NCBI RefSeq assembly: GCF_030035675.1
Contig: NC_084482.1
Coordinates: 73,135,120-73,199,119 of the forward strand
Direction: 5' to 3'
DNA: 64,000 nt
Origin: Rhineura floridana
Taxonomy: Eukaryota > Chordata > Lepidosauria > Squamata > Rhineuridae
The position numbers and the translations under genes are program-made. Positions 34,101 through 45,675 of this stretch are shown here, one piece after another. Every line of letters starts with the position of its first letter. Position 1 is the first letter of the stretch. Below the pieces are notes generated by a model that worked only from the letters and a program-made list of their open reading frames with translations, made no database searches and was not told the DNA's origin.

Positions 34101-37100
34101 GCTTACTCCAGGGGTGAATGGGATTCAAATTGCATCTTGAGGCAGTGTAAAAAGCCTCCTGCTTAATATTGGAAGGGGAGGAAGAGATCAAAGGACTCCG
34201 TTTTGTCAGAAAACCCTAATCCCTAAAGAGCACTGAGACAAGGTTCTCAAAGCATGTCTTGCTTTTGCAGAGAGATTAGGGCTGCCTCTTCATGACAAGT
34301 TCCTTTCAAAATGCCTCCTGTATTTTTGGTTGACTCTGTGATGGAAATATGTATATATATGCAGAGATCCTCAGTGGTCTGAGCTGCATCTGTGCCCGTA
34401 TGTGTAGTTACGTAAGTAGCAGACTTTTACCCTGCATTTAGACCACTCAGACTTAAGACTTAGCACAATAAGAAAAGCTGCTTTATTTATAGAAATATAG
34501 AGTAGATAGGAAAAGCATACCTAGTTCTAACTAAATAACTAAGTTGGAGGTGCAATGCCCAAACTTGGGTATTGCCCTCATGGCTCAGGAGAGAGAGCAA
34601 AGTCAAAGATGTCTCCTCTCTGCTCTGACAGTTGAAGAAGAAGACAAAGGAAGGAGGGGCAGGTCAGCTTCCCTGAGTATATCAGTTTCCAATGGAAGGA
34701 AGTTCGGTAGAGCACAGGTAAAGGTAGGCAAGCCTAGCCAGCTGGAGGACCCTAACTCTGTCTTCCTTCTGAAACACAAACAAAAGATCCCAAACAGGAG
34801 TTGCTCTTGCCCCACTACCAGGAACTCCTTTTTTTTTTGTAGAGCAGAAACAGACTCCTAATACACCACCCTTTTACCATCAAAGATTTTCCTTTGCTTG
34901 TTGTTTGGAAGATGCAGACTGGACCGCCCTGTGCCTGCATAAGGGAAGCTTGCATATCACCTGCAAATATTTCTAGACTACCTATGCCTACTCAGAAGCA
35001 AACCTCATTGAGTTGAATGGAGCTTGATCTAAGTAGGGATGCCCATTGCTAATAATGAAATTGATGCCACTGGATCAGGTCAAACACCCCGGCTAAAACA
35101 AACTTTTCACACTGTTCCAGTGATCATCATATTCTTCCATTTTCTCGGCTAGTCACACCAAGTTTATGAGAAGAAACTGAAAATAACCTAGTTTTCTCAT
35201 TTGCCGCTTCCCAAATTCAGTTTCAAATACCAAAATCCCAAGCAAATATACGCCAGAGTGCCTTCACACTCTCTCCTTAGAAAGGATTTTTTTTTAAGAT
35301 AACTTACCAACAGCAGGAAAACGTGAGCCCCAGAAATTGCGGGAAGCCAAAAGACACTGGTGGAAATGACTGAAATGGTGAGAGCATTTATACTGTTCCC
35401 CGACTTCCAAATATTGAGTCAGCACTGTTCTGGGCAAACATTCAGATAATGAAGGTATTAAAATCTTAAAAGCACACATTAAATCCAGCCCATGATGAGA
35501 TTGGGACAAGATACTGCATCAACCTGTCTGCTGTAATTAATAACCTAAATGTGACTATTTTAATTGGAAAATGTGACATTCTTTTCTTTGAAGATATGCC
35601 ATTGTTGGTGTACCATTTCAAGATGCTGAATGACATTCCAAAGCACTTTAGCTGTATAGTTACATAAAAAGAAAATGTGCATCTAGGAAGACCTTAATAT
35701 GCCAACTCTGGCTTGTGCAGAATGAGTGCTAGAAAATCCTAAAGTGGGAGAGGAATCCTTGGTACTCCTGATGTTGCTGGGTATAATTCCCATCATCCCT
35801 GACCATTGGCCATGCATGATAGTTGAGAATCATGAGAACTGGGGTTCAACATCATCTAAACAGCCCAGGTCACCTACCTCTGTCCTAAGTGGATCTGAAA
35901 ACAACCTCTAGTTCACTAGGACTCCTACCCTATGTGGATCAAGCTTCACTGTGTTCAATGCCATCCGTTAAAACTAAACAGCCAACATCTGTTTCCACAG
36001 ATGTAGTGCCTGTGAACCTGAATTCAGTGTGCCATTTGTTCAGCCCTAAGCAGAGGCAACTGCCTTGAGGAACTGGTTGTCCATTGAAGTCTGACAGATA
36101 CACAATTCATTGGAAAGAAAAAAACACTTTGTTATATCTACAGGCTTCCTAGGAAGGATCAGTTCACTCATGGGCAGCACCTGATTGCTTTTGGGAAATT
36201 CTTTTCATTTTGCTTATTTATTGCACTTGTTATTGCTGTATGGCTCTCTGGTATTTGCAAATATTTAGCCTCCTATACATTATCCACAGAATTACTTAAT
36301 TTCTATCAGAGCTATAATATTATTTTTTATTTTATATTAATCATGACGAAGCTTAGAGCAGATGGTTCCTTTTTGCTTTTCCTTACTCTGTAGTATGCTT
36401 TTCTCTACAAATGCAGCAATATTTACAACATATCAAAAGAGAAACAAACGGGCTTCATGGAGACATTGAATAGCATTTGAGGAAAGTTGGATTCTTGCAA
36501 CACCTCCAAAACCAAAACAAAGACGGCGTAACAGCTGTCTCCTAAAGCTGCCTTCCAAAGTTGTTCCCTAGGAAAGACCTACATCTGCTACATGTTCAGG
36601 CTTCTCCTTAATCTTATTCTGAGTCAATGTATTTCATAGCTGATATCATCAAGCACACCCTTCTTCTGAAATTCCACTGATACCTTGTCTGTGAAACTGA
36701 ACCCTAATCCTGTTCCCCTTAGTCTGGTGCTTTCCCTTTGTCTCTGCTCGAAACATTTTGGATCAAAATGACTCTCAAAAATAAAGGAAGAGAAGGCTTC
36801 CAATTTCCCCGATTTCCCCCCTCACGCTAATTGAAAAGTTACAGGAACCCCATGCCATCCTGTATCTAGGATGACTTCTGCAATAATCTCCTGTACGTCC
36901 CCACCTTCCCTCCAATATGCCATGTGGCGAATTGGATAAACCCCATGGTTTCTTTGCTTTAATGCCAGCTAATGCCAGTGCCTCTGCTACCCCGGAACAA
37001 GAGACACCAAGTTCAAATCCTTTATTTGCATTAGCCACAAGCCACTGATATATCCAAAAACCATCAACTAAAAAACCAAAACACCTATATCAGATTAAAA

Positions 37101-38822
37101 CTCAAGGTACCATTGTAGATGTCATTCTAATGGCACCTGCTAAAAATTTTGCAGGCATTTCTGACACCTCTGCTCTTGGTCTGCAACACGAAAACACACA
37201 TACAAGTTAGCTGAAGGCCCTGGGAAAGATAAAAACAATGGAGTAATCAGCTCACTTCTCAAATCTTTATAGGAAGAGCAGAATAGCATTACATGGGCTA
37301 CTATTTCAACACTTCCATCTCCACATAGGCATACACAATTTTGCAGTGGAATTCTTTTAAAATGCCCTTTTAATATGGCTGATGGTAGTATATTCAGTTT
37401 TGCTCTGGGACAGTGTTTCCCAACTAGTGGGCCACCAGATTTTGTTGGACCACAATTCCCATTTTTCCTGACCATTGGCAATGTTGGCTGAGGCTGATGG
37501 GAGTTGTGGTCCAACAACCTCTGGCGGCCTACTAGTTGGGAAAGGCTGCTCTAGGAAAAGCTCTTCTATATTTAAGAATTATTAGATTTTGTAAATAGGG
37601 TGCCAGTGAATTCAGATGACGCAGCGGAAAACTGTTACACTATGGGGATGAAAGTCTGCTCATGTAATGGGGCTTTCCATGCCCTTCCTCACTACCACAG
37701 CCCCTTGTGCACCCCCCAAGCCTCAGGGGACTCTAAGGAAAGACCTGGAATGTAGTGAGAGGGGATGCTGGGACAGGGAGGAATTGGTGAAAATTAGGTG
37801 AAGGACTTCTGCTCACCCATCCCTGCATCTAAGTGTTATATCCTGTCCTTAATGCCACAAAACTCATGAGCTATACCACTATTGCCTCTTTACACAATTC
37901 AGTAGCAATTCTCCAGACAGAGGAAGTGTCGATACTGTACACATGTATATAAAAGTTCATAGTTAAATACAGTATTGAAGAGGTTGCTACATGGCTAACA
38001 CTACTTTTCTTTTTTAATTTCTCACTCCATTGGAGAAAGGGCAAATTCCATAGCAAACTTCAAACAAGAGAATCTGGGCCTGGGGATTAGGTTTATGTCT
38101 TAAAAAATCAACAGCCAAAGTACAAGCTGTAGAACAAGATGCAAATGTAAGAGCTATGAAGATTCTGATTAAGTGTGGGGGCATGCTCTGTAAATGCAAA
38201 CTGCATCAAACTGCTGACCTCAGAATCTTTTAATATGTATCTACTCCCATCTTATTAGTGTGATCTTCACTAACACTAGAAGATAATATGAAGGATAGGG
38301 AAGCCTATACATTAAGTGAGTCACTGTTAGCTCTTGCTCAGAAATCCTGGCAGCTGTTGCCAGCCTCCTGGGGCAGAAATCTGCACTTGTGAGGCAAATG
38401 CCTGAGAATTCAGGGCCACCTTGGCTGCAAAATTCAATCATACTTTAAACAACAGTATTATTAAGATACCATATTTGTATCTGACTTTTCTTCAAATGGT
38501 TCAGGGTAGCGTATATAGGGTTTATCCCATTTTGTGCTCACAACAATCCCGCAAGGTTGAAAAGACCGAGAAGCGATGGGCTTGCTCAGTCATGCCCTGA
38601 GTTTCATTGTTGAGTGGGGAGGTGAACCCACGTCTTCTCAAGCGAAATGCTCTAGATACCACACTAGCTGTCCCAGGCATCCAGAACCCCTCGCCCCTTG
38701 AAGCAAGGAGTCAAGAAAACATGCTTACAGGGGGAATGAGTTCCAGAAAGTTATTTGTTACATTAAATACATGGTTCTCTGCGGAGGTTAATATCTGTAG
38801 TATCTGATGGTCTAGTACTTAC

Positions 38823-39056
38823 ATCTACCACATGGAGCCTCTCCAGAAAAGTATCAAATTGTGCAAAAACCATTATAGAAGGAAAATCCCACTCCTTTGT
38901 CTCTAGGCCTGGCTGAAAGTAAGTGCTGAGATTTTCTCTTCTTTCTTCAAAGGTCTGCTTGAAATAATTGAAAATATTAAAAGTTTTCTGCACTTTGCCC
39001 AAACTTTCTTCGGTTTCCCCTTTAAGTAGATCTTCTGGATTGAGGTAATTCCTGGC
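38823..39056 (-). CDS. DNAH9: DNAH9 exon 6' (copy B), displaced duplicate
   Basis: This is an identical translation of the exon at 14350-14583, with both splice sites kept. It lies about 13 kb upstream of exon 1 (copy B) on the minus strand and about 0.5 kb inside the right edge of copy B. There are no exons 1-5 upstream of it in the window; DNA beyond 39880 is unrelated. It is therefore an orphan exon created by the rearrangement, or evidence of a further truncated unit. Confidence 0.9.
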
Positions 39057-39544
39057 CTAGAAGGACAGAGGAGAGAAACAAATCCTGTAGTTTCAAGTGA
39101 CGTGTAATTTTTTTTTAATGGAACAGAAAATGAAAAAGGCACAAAAGGACAGGCTGTTCAACACATGAGACCCCTAATCCTCACTTATCTTGTGCCTCTT
39201 AAATTGGCCATTTGGAAAACTGACCGTGGTTCATCAAATTTGGTGCACAACTCACATTTGTTCACACATTTGTCAGAGAAAAGAGAAAGAGGCCTGTGCT
39301 TCTTTTATAACATTTCCTACAAAAGCATAACACCAGTGATAAAAGAGTAACTTTCTCAATCTGCTACTAACGTAAAAGGGAAAGCACTCAAAACATGGTT
39401 ATCCAAAGCATCAGAGGGCTGAATCCAACAGAGCCGTTGCATGATCAGAACAACTTCCACTTGTGCAGTGGAACTCCCACTCTTCCCTCCATACACCCCC
39501 ATCACCCCCAATATGCTCTGTTTTTCCCACACATGTGAAGCATG

Positions 39545-39880
39545 TGGCTTGTGCAGAATGAGTGCTAGAAAATCCTAAAGTGGGAGAGGAATCCTTGGTA
39601 CTCCTGATGTTGCTGGGTATAATTCCCATCATCCCTGACCATTGGCCATGCATGATAGTTGAGAATCATGAGAACTGGGGTTCAACATCATCTAAACAGC
39701 CCAGGTCACCTACCTCTGTCCTAAGTGGATCTGAAAACAACCTCTAGTTCACTAGGACTCCTACCCTATGTGGATCAAGCTTCACTGTGTTCAATGCCAT
39801 CCGTTAAAACTAAACAGCCAACATCTGTTTCCACAGATGTAGTGCCTGTGAACCTGAATTCAGTGTGCCATTTGTTCAGC
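39545..39880. repeat. Third copy of 11236-11571 at the duplication edge
   Basis: These 336 bases appear identical by eye to 11236-11571 and to 35709-36044, in the same orientation. They begin 2 bases after copy B ends. Similarity stops at 39880, where both other copies continue with different sequence. The segment includes half of a palindromic mobile-element remnant (the ttcccatcatccctgacc type), but the identity extends far past that element, so it is not just another repeat copy. It looks like a short template-switch insertion at the breakpoint, or a graph artefact of assembly. Confidence 0.95.
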
Positions 39881-39982
39881 TCAGGGAGAGCTACCCATTG
39901 CTGGCAAACTCTGAACATCTTGCTAGAGCCATCAGCAGGCCTCCTGTTGTAGCATTTTGCTAGCCTCCTAATTTATGCAGAC

Positions 39983-40408
39983 TGTCAGTGAGAGCTGTGC
40001 TTAAGCCACCTGTCACCAATCCTGGGTCTCATCCATGTCACTCCAAACGCTGTATCACCTGTGTGTACCTCAGGGAGACAGCTACTTTTACAAGCACTAG
40101 GACAGGCAGGACCTATTACATCAAACAGAACATCACCTGCAGGTCCTGCAATATAATTTATCTCATCGAATCCAAAAGACCAGGATGTCATATCCAATAG
40201 GTAGGAAAAACCACAACTGGCCCAAGCTCACGCTTCAGAAACCACAAATCGGCAATCTTAACAAAAAAAGTGGAGCAACCAGTTGCAAAACATTTCAACA
40301 TTGAGGGTCGCAGCCTGTTGGACTTTTCTATAACAGTGATAGAGATGCCAACAGATGCAGCAGCATTGACTAAAAGGGAGAACTATTGAATTTATTCTCT
40401 GGACACAT
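39983..40408 (+). mobile_element. Penelope-like element remnant, C-terminal GIY-YIG endonuclease part
   Basis: The translation has SHPCHSKRCITC, then NITCRSCNIIYLIESKR, VGKTTTGPSSRFRNHKSAIL, PVAKHFNIEGRSLLDFSITV and RENYWIYSLDTLAPL. Order and spacing match the C-terminal GIY-YIG nuclease domain of Penelope-like retroelements, with its preceding CX2-5C knuckle. Reverse transcriptase sequence is missing. The copy is degenerate. It lies between the duplication-edge segment and block M2. Confidence 0.75.
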
Positions 40409-42215
40409 TGGCTCCATTGAACTCAATGGGGTTTGCTTCTGAGTAGGCATAGATAGGATTTCACTGTCAGTCTAGGAGAAATTGCAAGTGATATGCAAGT
40501 TTCTCTTATGTGGGTGCAGGCGGTCCCTTTTACATCTTCCAAACAACAAGCAAAGGAAAATCTTTGATGGTAAAAGAGTGGTGTATTTGCAGAAACTGTT
40601 TCTCTTCTTCAAAAAAAGAGGAGTTGTTAGAAGTGGGGCAAGAGCACCTCCTGTTTGGGTTCTTTCATTTGTATTCCAGAAGGAACATAGATTTGGGGTC
40701 CTCCAGATGGCTAGGCTTGAGTACATTTACCTATGCTCTTTACCTGCTTAAATAAGTAAACTAGTATTCAAGTGCACAGCAACATTCACCAGCCTAAATG
40801 ATTCCACTCCTTCTCCCCCCAGATTCTTTCTGGAATAGAATGTCATCTATTAACTGCGGAGAGATGGAAGTGCTCCCGTTACTGCCACGGCCATGGCCCA
40901 TTCCTATTCCTTAATCTAATTCTCCTATCTACACACCACACCGGCATCCTCCCCTGTCTGATGGAGTCCCCATATCAATTTTGGAAGTTGGCACATACCC
41001 ATTCCTCCTGAGAAACAACCTTGCCCAGAGATATGGAGGGTTCTCAGGCCATAGCTTTCCTCGTCCTTTATCTGAAATTCATTTCCTGCCACTGATACAA
41101 CCAAACTCATTACTTTTAAATCCCAGAAGAAGCTCACATCTCCTCTGGTGACAGGTCCTGTGACGTGTGCAGGATGAGCTGGCCCCTTCATAGAATGGGA
41201 ACATGATCGTCACAGGAATGGTACAAAATGGCACTCGAATTGCACAAAATGGATTCACAGGTGATGATTGTAAGGGTTTTGATGCCAGAAATGTTGAGCC
41301 TCCCCATCCAGACAAACAAGAGCAGACTGGATCTATGATTGCTCATCACCTCTGACACTCATACCTACATCTGCCTCCTCAAGGTTCCTTTCAGGTTTCC
41401 TTCCAATTCTCTTAGATATGGAGCTTTTTTCTTTCTTTCTTTCAAGGCAACCTGAACACATTCACCAAAATTCAAGGGATCCCAAATTCATTTATCATTC
41501 TTTGATGGATCTCTGAATATTCCTCAGGTCTGCATGGTTTATGGTGCTTCCAGTTTGCTGAGAAGATGTTTTTCTCTGTGTACCTATGCCTTGTCTCATT
41601 TTACTCATCATTCATCTGTCATTTCAATCTTCTGCACAAAATGTATTGTTCACCTGTTGAAGCTGCTCGACGTAGAAATGATTTTGTGCACTCCTCTTCC
41701 TCCTACAATAAACCACATCTATCTGCATCCAAATGATCTGTTGTGGTCCTCTTATGTTTTACTCATTTGGGGCAATCAGGTTTAGATTCCGGTTGAGTGA
41801 GGATTGCTGAAGAAGGAAGCGGTTTTAGGAAAGACAGAGTGTCGAGAGTAAAAGGTATAGTCTTAGTGAGTGGTCCCTGTTTGGGTAAGGTCCCAAAGTT
41901 CAATTCCAACATCCTTTTCAAAATAATTAAACATCTGGGTTGAACTCTCCCTCCTCAGATATTAAAACCTGAGCTTGAGTTTTGTCCAATTATTTCCCCT
42001 CATTGTCAAGGTACCTCTCAGGGTTGTTGCTGAAACTGAATCAAGGTATCATCATTTCTAGAAAGAGATTCCCGCTAGTATTCTGTAAGGTGGCCCTCAA
42101 TGGATCAATGTGGTTTGACATTCCGTTCTAGTATAGAATCCAATTTCATCTGGAACATTCTGCAACTAGGAATCCCCCACAAATTATCAAAGTTTGATCA
42201 ACAGAACAAAGAATG

Positions 42216-42458
42216 TACAGTAGGGCCCTGCTTTACGGCGTTCCGCATTACGGCATTCCGCTGATGCGGTGGCTTTCAAGCAGGGGAAATTCCCCATTTT
42301 AAAGCCAATTTTGACGTTTTGCGACATTTTGCGATGTTTTCGCATCATTTTTTCATGACGTGGCCCATTATAGTCTATGGGGCCCCACTTTATGGCAATT
42401 TCCACTTTACGGCGGGGGCCTGGTCCCTAACCTGCCGTATTAGTGGGGCCCTACTGTA
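42216..42458. mobile_element. Tigger/pogo-like MITE
   Basis: 243 bp with terminal inverted repeats tacagtagggccc and gggccctactgta, TA at both outer ends, and no coding capacity. The interior is rich in tttacggcg-type motifs on both strands. The TIR and TA target fit the Tc1/mariner-pogo superfamily. Confidence 0.75.
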
Positions 42459-43139
42459 TTATGGTGTGTGAGCCAGAGCTGCTCATTTTTTATTTTAAAA
42501 AATCTATCCAATAAACAGGGTGCAATGCATAATATTCTTTGCGTTTTTGTGTAGACAGTTCAAACATCTTAAATGTATTATTTTAATGACAATTTCTAAT
42601 TAATGGGGGAGAATCCATGGTGTTCATACCTTTCCCCTCATATCTGAGTTTTTTTGAGGATTGGCTTTTAAGTGCAAGAAGAGAGGATGGTTTGTTACAA
42701 ATGGACCCTGGACTTCCTCATGAGCACAGCTCACAATGCATCTGCTGCTACAACCATTCTTCCTCCCCTCCTCTCTGCTTGCCATTTCACTGTCAGAAGA
42801 CTATCCTTGGTGAGTCTGTCTGAGTGTTGTTGTTTTTGTTGCATATGTACATGCACAAAGTTACATGGGTGGGAGCTATTGGATTTTTTAAAAAAACCTT
42901 TCCAATGAACATGGAGTCCTTACCTCACATAAGCTTGTTAAAAAAAAAAAAAGTTGTGCTTGGTGCCCAACAAGAGATGCCAGAGATTCGAGAAGGTAGC
43001 GATGGCTAAGAGTTTCTTGAACCCCTGGCCCTTGGAGGCTTATGACATGCCACAGGGCATTATACTATCTCAAATACTATTTTACATCTACATGAAGCTG
43101 GGAGTGATCATTGTGCGATTTGGAGGGAGATATGAGGAA

Positions 43140-43330
43140 TGAGCCATAGCTGAGCTGTTCTGCATGCAGAATGTGTCACATTCAACCCCTGGCATCTCCA
43201 GGTTGAGCTCGGAGAGACCCCTGCATGAAACCCTGGAGAGCTGATGCTGCTCAGTATAGATGCACCAGTGGGTCTGGCTCAGTACAATACATTTTTCTAT
43301 CTTCCTAAGTCTGGCCACTGTGAGCCAATC
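43140..43330 (+). mobile_element. tRNA-headed squamate SINE in block M2
   Basis: gagccatagctgagctgttc head, ttcaacccctggcatctcc as B-box-like motif, then ccctggagagctgatgctgc and the gggtctggctcagtacaata tail. Orthologous to the insertions in M1 and M4. Confidence 0.65.
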
Positions 43331-43438
43331 ACATAAGGCTCAAAAAAAAGAGAGGCAGCAACGGCCAAGGGAACACCCCTGACAATTTCTACTTAAACAA
43401 AGAAAATTGCAATGCCCTCAGTGCCCAAGGGTGGGTGC

Positions 43439-43555
43439 AGGGGCGTCACTAGGGCGGTGCAGCAGGTGCGGGCCACACCGGGTGACACCACGAGACGGGG
43501 GTGACACCACAAGCCGCCCCCCCCCGCCCTAGGCACTGCCGACGGGAAGCAGCAG
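43439..43555. mobile_element. hAT-like element 5' end
   Basis: Begins caggggcgtcactaggg, then ccgggtgacaccacgag. The same family ends in cctagtgacgccactg at 46131, 55786 and 3341, giving an inverted-terminal-repeat pair. Non-autonomous. Confidence 0.55.
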
Positions 43556-43589
43556 GCGCAGCCAAGGAGGAGAGAGAGAGAGAGAGATC

Positions 43590-44050
43590 AGGAGCAAGCG
43601 CAGCGACTGCCCTCTTCCGTCAGCGCCCGCCCTGCCGCCTCACAGGCTGGCTACTTCGTACTCCCTCCAGCTAGATTTGCTCTCCAATTGAGTGACGAAT
43701 GTGAGAGGTGGAGGAAAAGGTGGAATGGAACTCTAACGGTTAATGGGCCAAAGGGGTAGGGTGGTCCTTAGACTCTGAAACACTTCCGGTTCCCAAACGA
43801 GAGCAGCAATGCGGAAGGGTGCCGGTCCAAAGAAACACAAGGAGGGGGGATGAAAGAGGTATGACGGCAATGAAACCAGTTCCAGCCTCCGAATGAGGAC
43901 CGGAAGACTGCATGTCTTCCACCGCTTTTCTGAGTCTCTGGTCGTTGCACCTCCCTGTTCCGGCCTGGTCAGTTTCCTTCGCAAAGAAGGTGAGGAAAGC
44001 GGGGACGGAGGAAGGGGGGAATAAACTCCAAGGCTCCACCCCTTTTAAGA
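43590..44050 (+). promoter_or_regulatory. CpG-rich promoter-like block with possible first exon
   Basis: GC- and CpG-rich, bounded by transposons. An ATG at 43810 opens a short basic peptide (MRKGAGPKKHKEGG), and a strong donor GCAAAGAAG|GTGAGG is at 43989/43990. I recognise no gene. It may be an orphan CpG promoter or a transposon-borne GC segment. Confidence 0.3.
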
Positions 44051-44179
44051 ACCTGAGGGCTTCTCCGTGCAATCAACTCCAATCCAATGTCATGCAAAAC
44101 AGAGCCCAAACTCCATTGCTTCCATTGCCTGGTTTTCTTGCAACCTCCAGATTTTTTGGGGGGGGGCTGTCCTGGTGCA

Positions 44180-44272
44180 GAGTAAGCCGCCTTGCACTTT
44201 GGGATGTCAAAGAGGGTTGGACTTGATGGCCTTATAGGCCCCTTCCAACTCTACTATTCTATGATTCTATGC
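44180..44272 (+). mobile_element. CR1 3' end fragment
   Basis: gagggttggacttgatggcc, then cccttccaactctactattc and the attctatgattctatg tail typical of amniote CR1 3' ends. Confidence 0.75.
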
Positions 44273-44274
44273 TC

Positions 44275-44540
44275 GCCAACTTGGATGGCTTTCAAAGCGG
44301 GTTGCACACGTTTCTAGAGGCTCAATGGCTGGTGACCATGATGGCTCTGTTGCTCCCTCCGCTGTCAGAGGCAGGAAATGTCTCTGAATACCAGTTGCTG
44401 GGCATGTCATTTGGGGGTGAGTGTTGCTGTTGCCCTCGAGGCCTGCTTTCAGGCTTCCCAGTGGGGCCTCTGGTTGGCCACTGAGGGCACGATGCTGTGC
44501 TCTTGGCCTGACCCAGCAGCCAGGCTCCTCTGATGTTATG
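44275..44540 (+). mobile_element. CR1 3' UTR fragment (squamate subfamily)
   Basis: Starts in the C-terminal NLDGF codons and continues through ggtgaccatgatggctctgt, gaataccagttgctggg and ctggttggccactgag to the end motif. This parallels the 3' UTR of the CR1 at 4400-6468. Confidence 0.7.
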
Positions 44541-44764
44541 AGAGGGGTTGGTCTAGGGCTGGCACCAGACTTTTGTGGGGCTGTGAGCCCAGGGCCAGTA
44601 ATGGCCTCCACAAACACCTGCCTCCAACAAGGCCAAGGCCCCCCCTTTCTCTGCCCCTGCTTTGACATTGAGGCTGCTCACCACCTTCCACCCCCTGGAT
44701 ACACTTCAGCAGTGGACAGGCGGTAGCTCTTTTGAATGGGGGCTCACCATTTGGGGAACGAAAC

Positions 44765-44935
44765 AAAGCTCATTAGAAGAGCACCTCCTTGGATGCAGAA
44801 GGGCCCAGGTTCGATCGCCGACATTTCTGGGAAAGACCCCCTGCCTGAAATCTTGGAGAGCTACTGCCAATCAGGGCAGACAATACTGAACTAGATGAAT
44901 CAATGATCCTCAGTCTAAAGCAGCTTCCTGCGTTT
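44765..44935 (+). mobile_element. tRNA-headed squamate SINE
   Basis: gagcacctccttggatgcag, ggcccaggttcgatcgcc (B box), ttggagagctactgccaatc, actgaactagatgaatcaat, and a gcagcttcctgcgttt end. Confidence 0.7.
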
Positions 44936-44940
44936 CAAGG

Positions 44941-45595
44941 TTTTTGTTGTTATGTGCCTTCAAGTCGATTATGACTTATGGCAACCCTATGAATAAGCAA
45001 CCTCCTGTAACATCTGTTGTAAACCGCCCTGTTCAGATCTTGTAAGTTCAGGTCTGTGGCTTCCTTTATGGAATCAATCCATCTCTTGTTTGTTCTTCCT
45101 CTTTTTCTACTCCCTTCTGTTTTTCTAAGCTTTATTGTCTTTTCTAGTGAATCATGTCTTCTCATTATGTGTCCAAAGTATGATAACCTCAGTTTCATCA
45201 TTTTAGCTTCTAGTGATAGTTCTGGTTTAATTTGTTCTAACACCCAATTATTTGTCTTTTTCGCAGTCCATAGTATGCGCAAAGTTCTCCAACACCACAT
45301 TTCAAATAAGCTGATTTTTCTCTTATCCATTTTTTTCACTGTTCAACTTTCACATCCATACATAGAGATGGGGAATACCATGGTCTGAATGATCCTGACT
45401 TTAGTGTTCAGTGATACATATTTGCATGTGAGTTCTCCAATAGCTGCCCTCCCCAGTCCTAGCCTAATTTCTTGACTATTGTCTCCATTTTGGTTAATGA
45501 GTGTGCCAAGGTATTGATAATCCTTGACAAGTTCAGTGTCCTCATTGTCAACTTTAAAGTAGGGAAGGGCTAAGCTGGGGTTGAGGGAGGAGGGA
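44941..45595 (-). mobile_element. BovB (RTE clade) LINE 3' fragment
   Basis: Minus-strand C-terminal part of the RTE reverse transcriptase: DYQYLGTLINQNGD, then TMVFPISMYGCES, FEMWCWRTLRILWTAKKTN, LRLSYFGHIMRRHDSLEKT, GRTNKRWIDSI, and the RVAISHNRLEGT end. The 3' tail is ttcataggg-type with gtcgattatg. The reading is in two frames (about one frameshift near 45340). BovB is abundant in squamates and spreads horizontally between vertebrates. Confidence 0.85.
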
Positions 45596-45599
45596 TTTG

Positions 45600-45675
45600 C
45601 TGTTCCCCCCCCACCTTGCAATCCTGTGCATGTTTACTCAGAAGTAAATCCCACCCTGTTGAATGGGGCTTACCC
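45600..45675. mobile_element. Short palindromic DNA element remnant
   Basis: gcaatcctgtgcatgtttac and tcagaagtaaatcccaccct followed by gttgaatggggcttaccc. The same family occurs at 9613-9665, 10505-10555, 40412-40465, 53025-53130 and 53800-53880. Confidence 0.45.

Larger units (their letters stand above)
24473..39542. repeat. Young large duplication, copy B
   Basis: This is the second copy of 1-15069 in the same orientation. It holds a complete DNAH9 exon 1 with its promoter (25531-25923), an exon 6 lying upstream of exon 1 (38823-39056), and a copy of every transposon found in copy A with the same defects. The right edge at 39542 is abrupt; the next similarity, 2 bp later, is to 11236-11571. 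At 24.47 kb the offset exceeds the 15.07 kb of visible similarity, so 15070-24472 is single-copy within the window. Confidence 0.97.
40412..43438 (+). repeat. Older segmental duplication block M2 (inverted relative to M1)
   Basis: Reverse-complement relative of 6590-10548. It keeps the candidate terminal exon region (acceptor-like ccccccagattctttctgga near 40820, then the RYGGFSGHSFPRPLSEIHF stretch), a cctacaataaa signal near 41705, and the SINE and L2 pieces. The exon frame is not open throughout here. Extra insertion: a Tigger-like MITE at 42216-42458. Confidence 0.85.

Noticed and set aside
42672-42908. About 80-residue frame nearly conserved with 50594-50863
   Set aside because: Both lie in duplicated blocks M2 and M4, so similarity comes from shared DNA; the blocks match equally outside the frame and no start, splice or family evidence exists.
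44765-44935. tRNA-like A and B boxes
   Set aside because: The tail and copies elsewhere show a tRNA-headed SINE, not a tRNA gene; no acceptor-stem pairing is seen.
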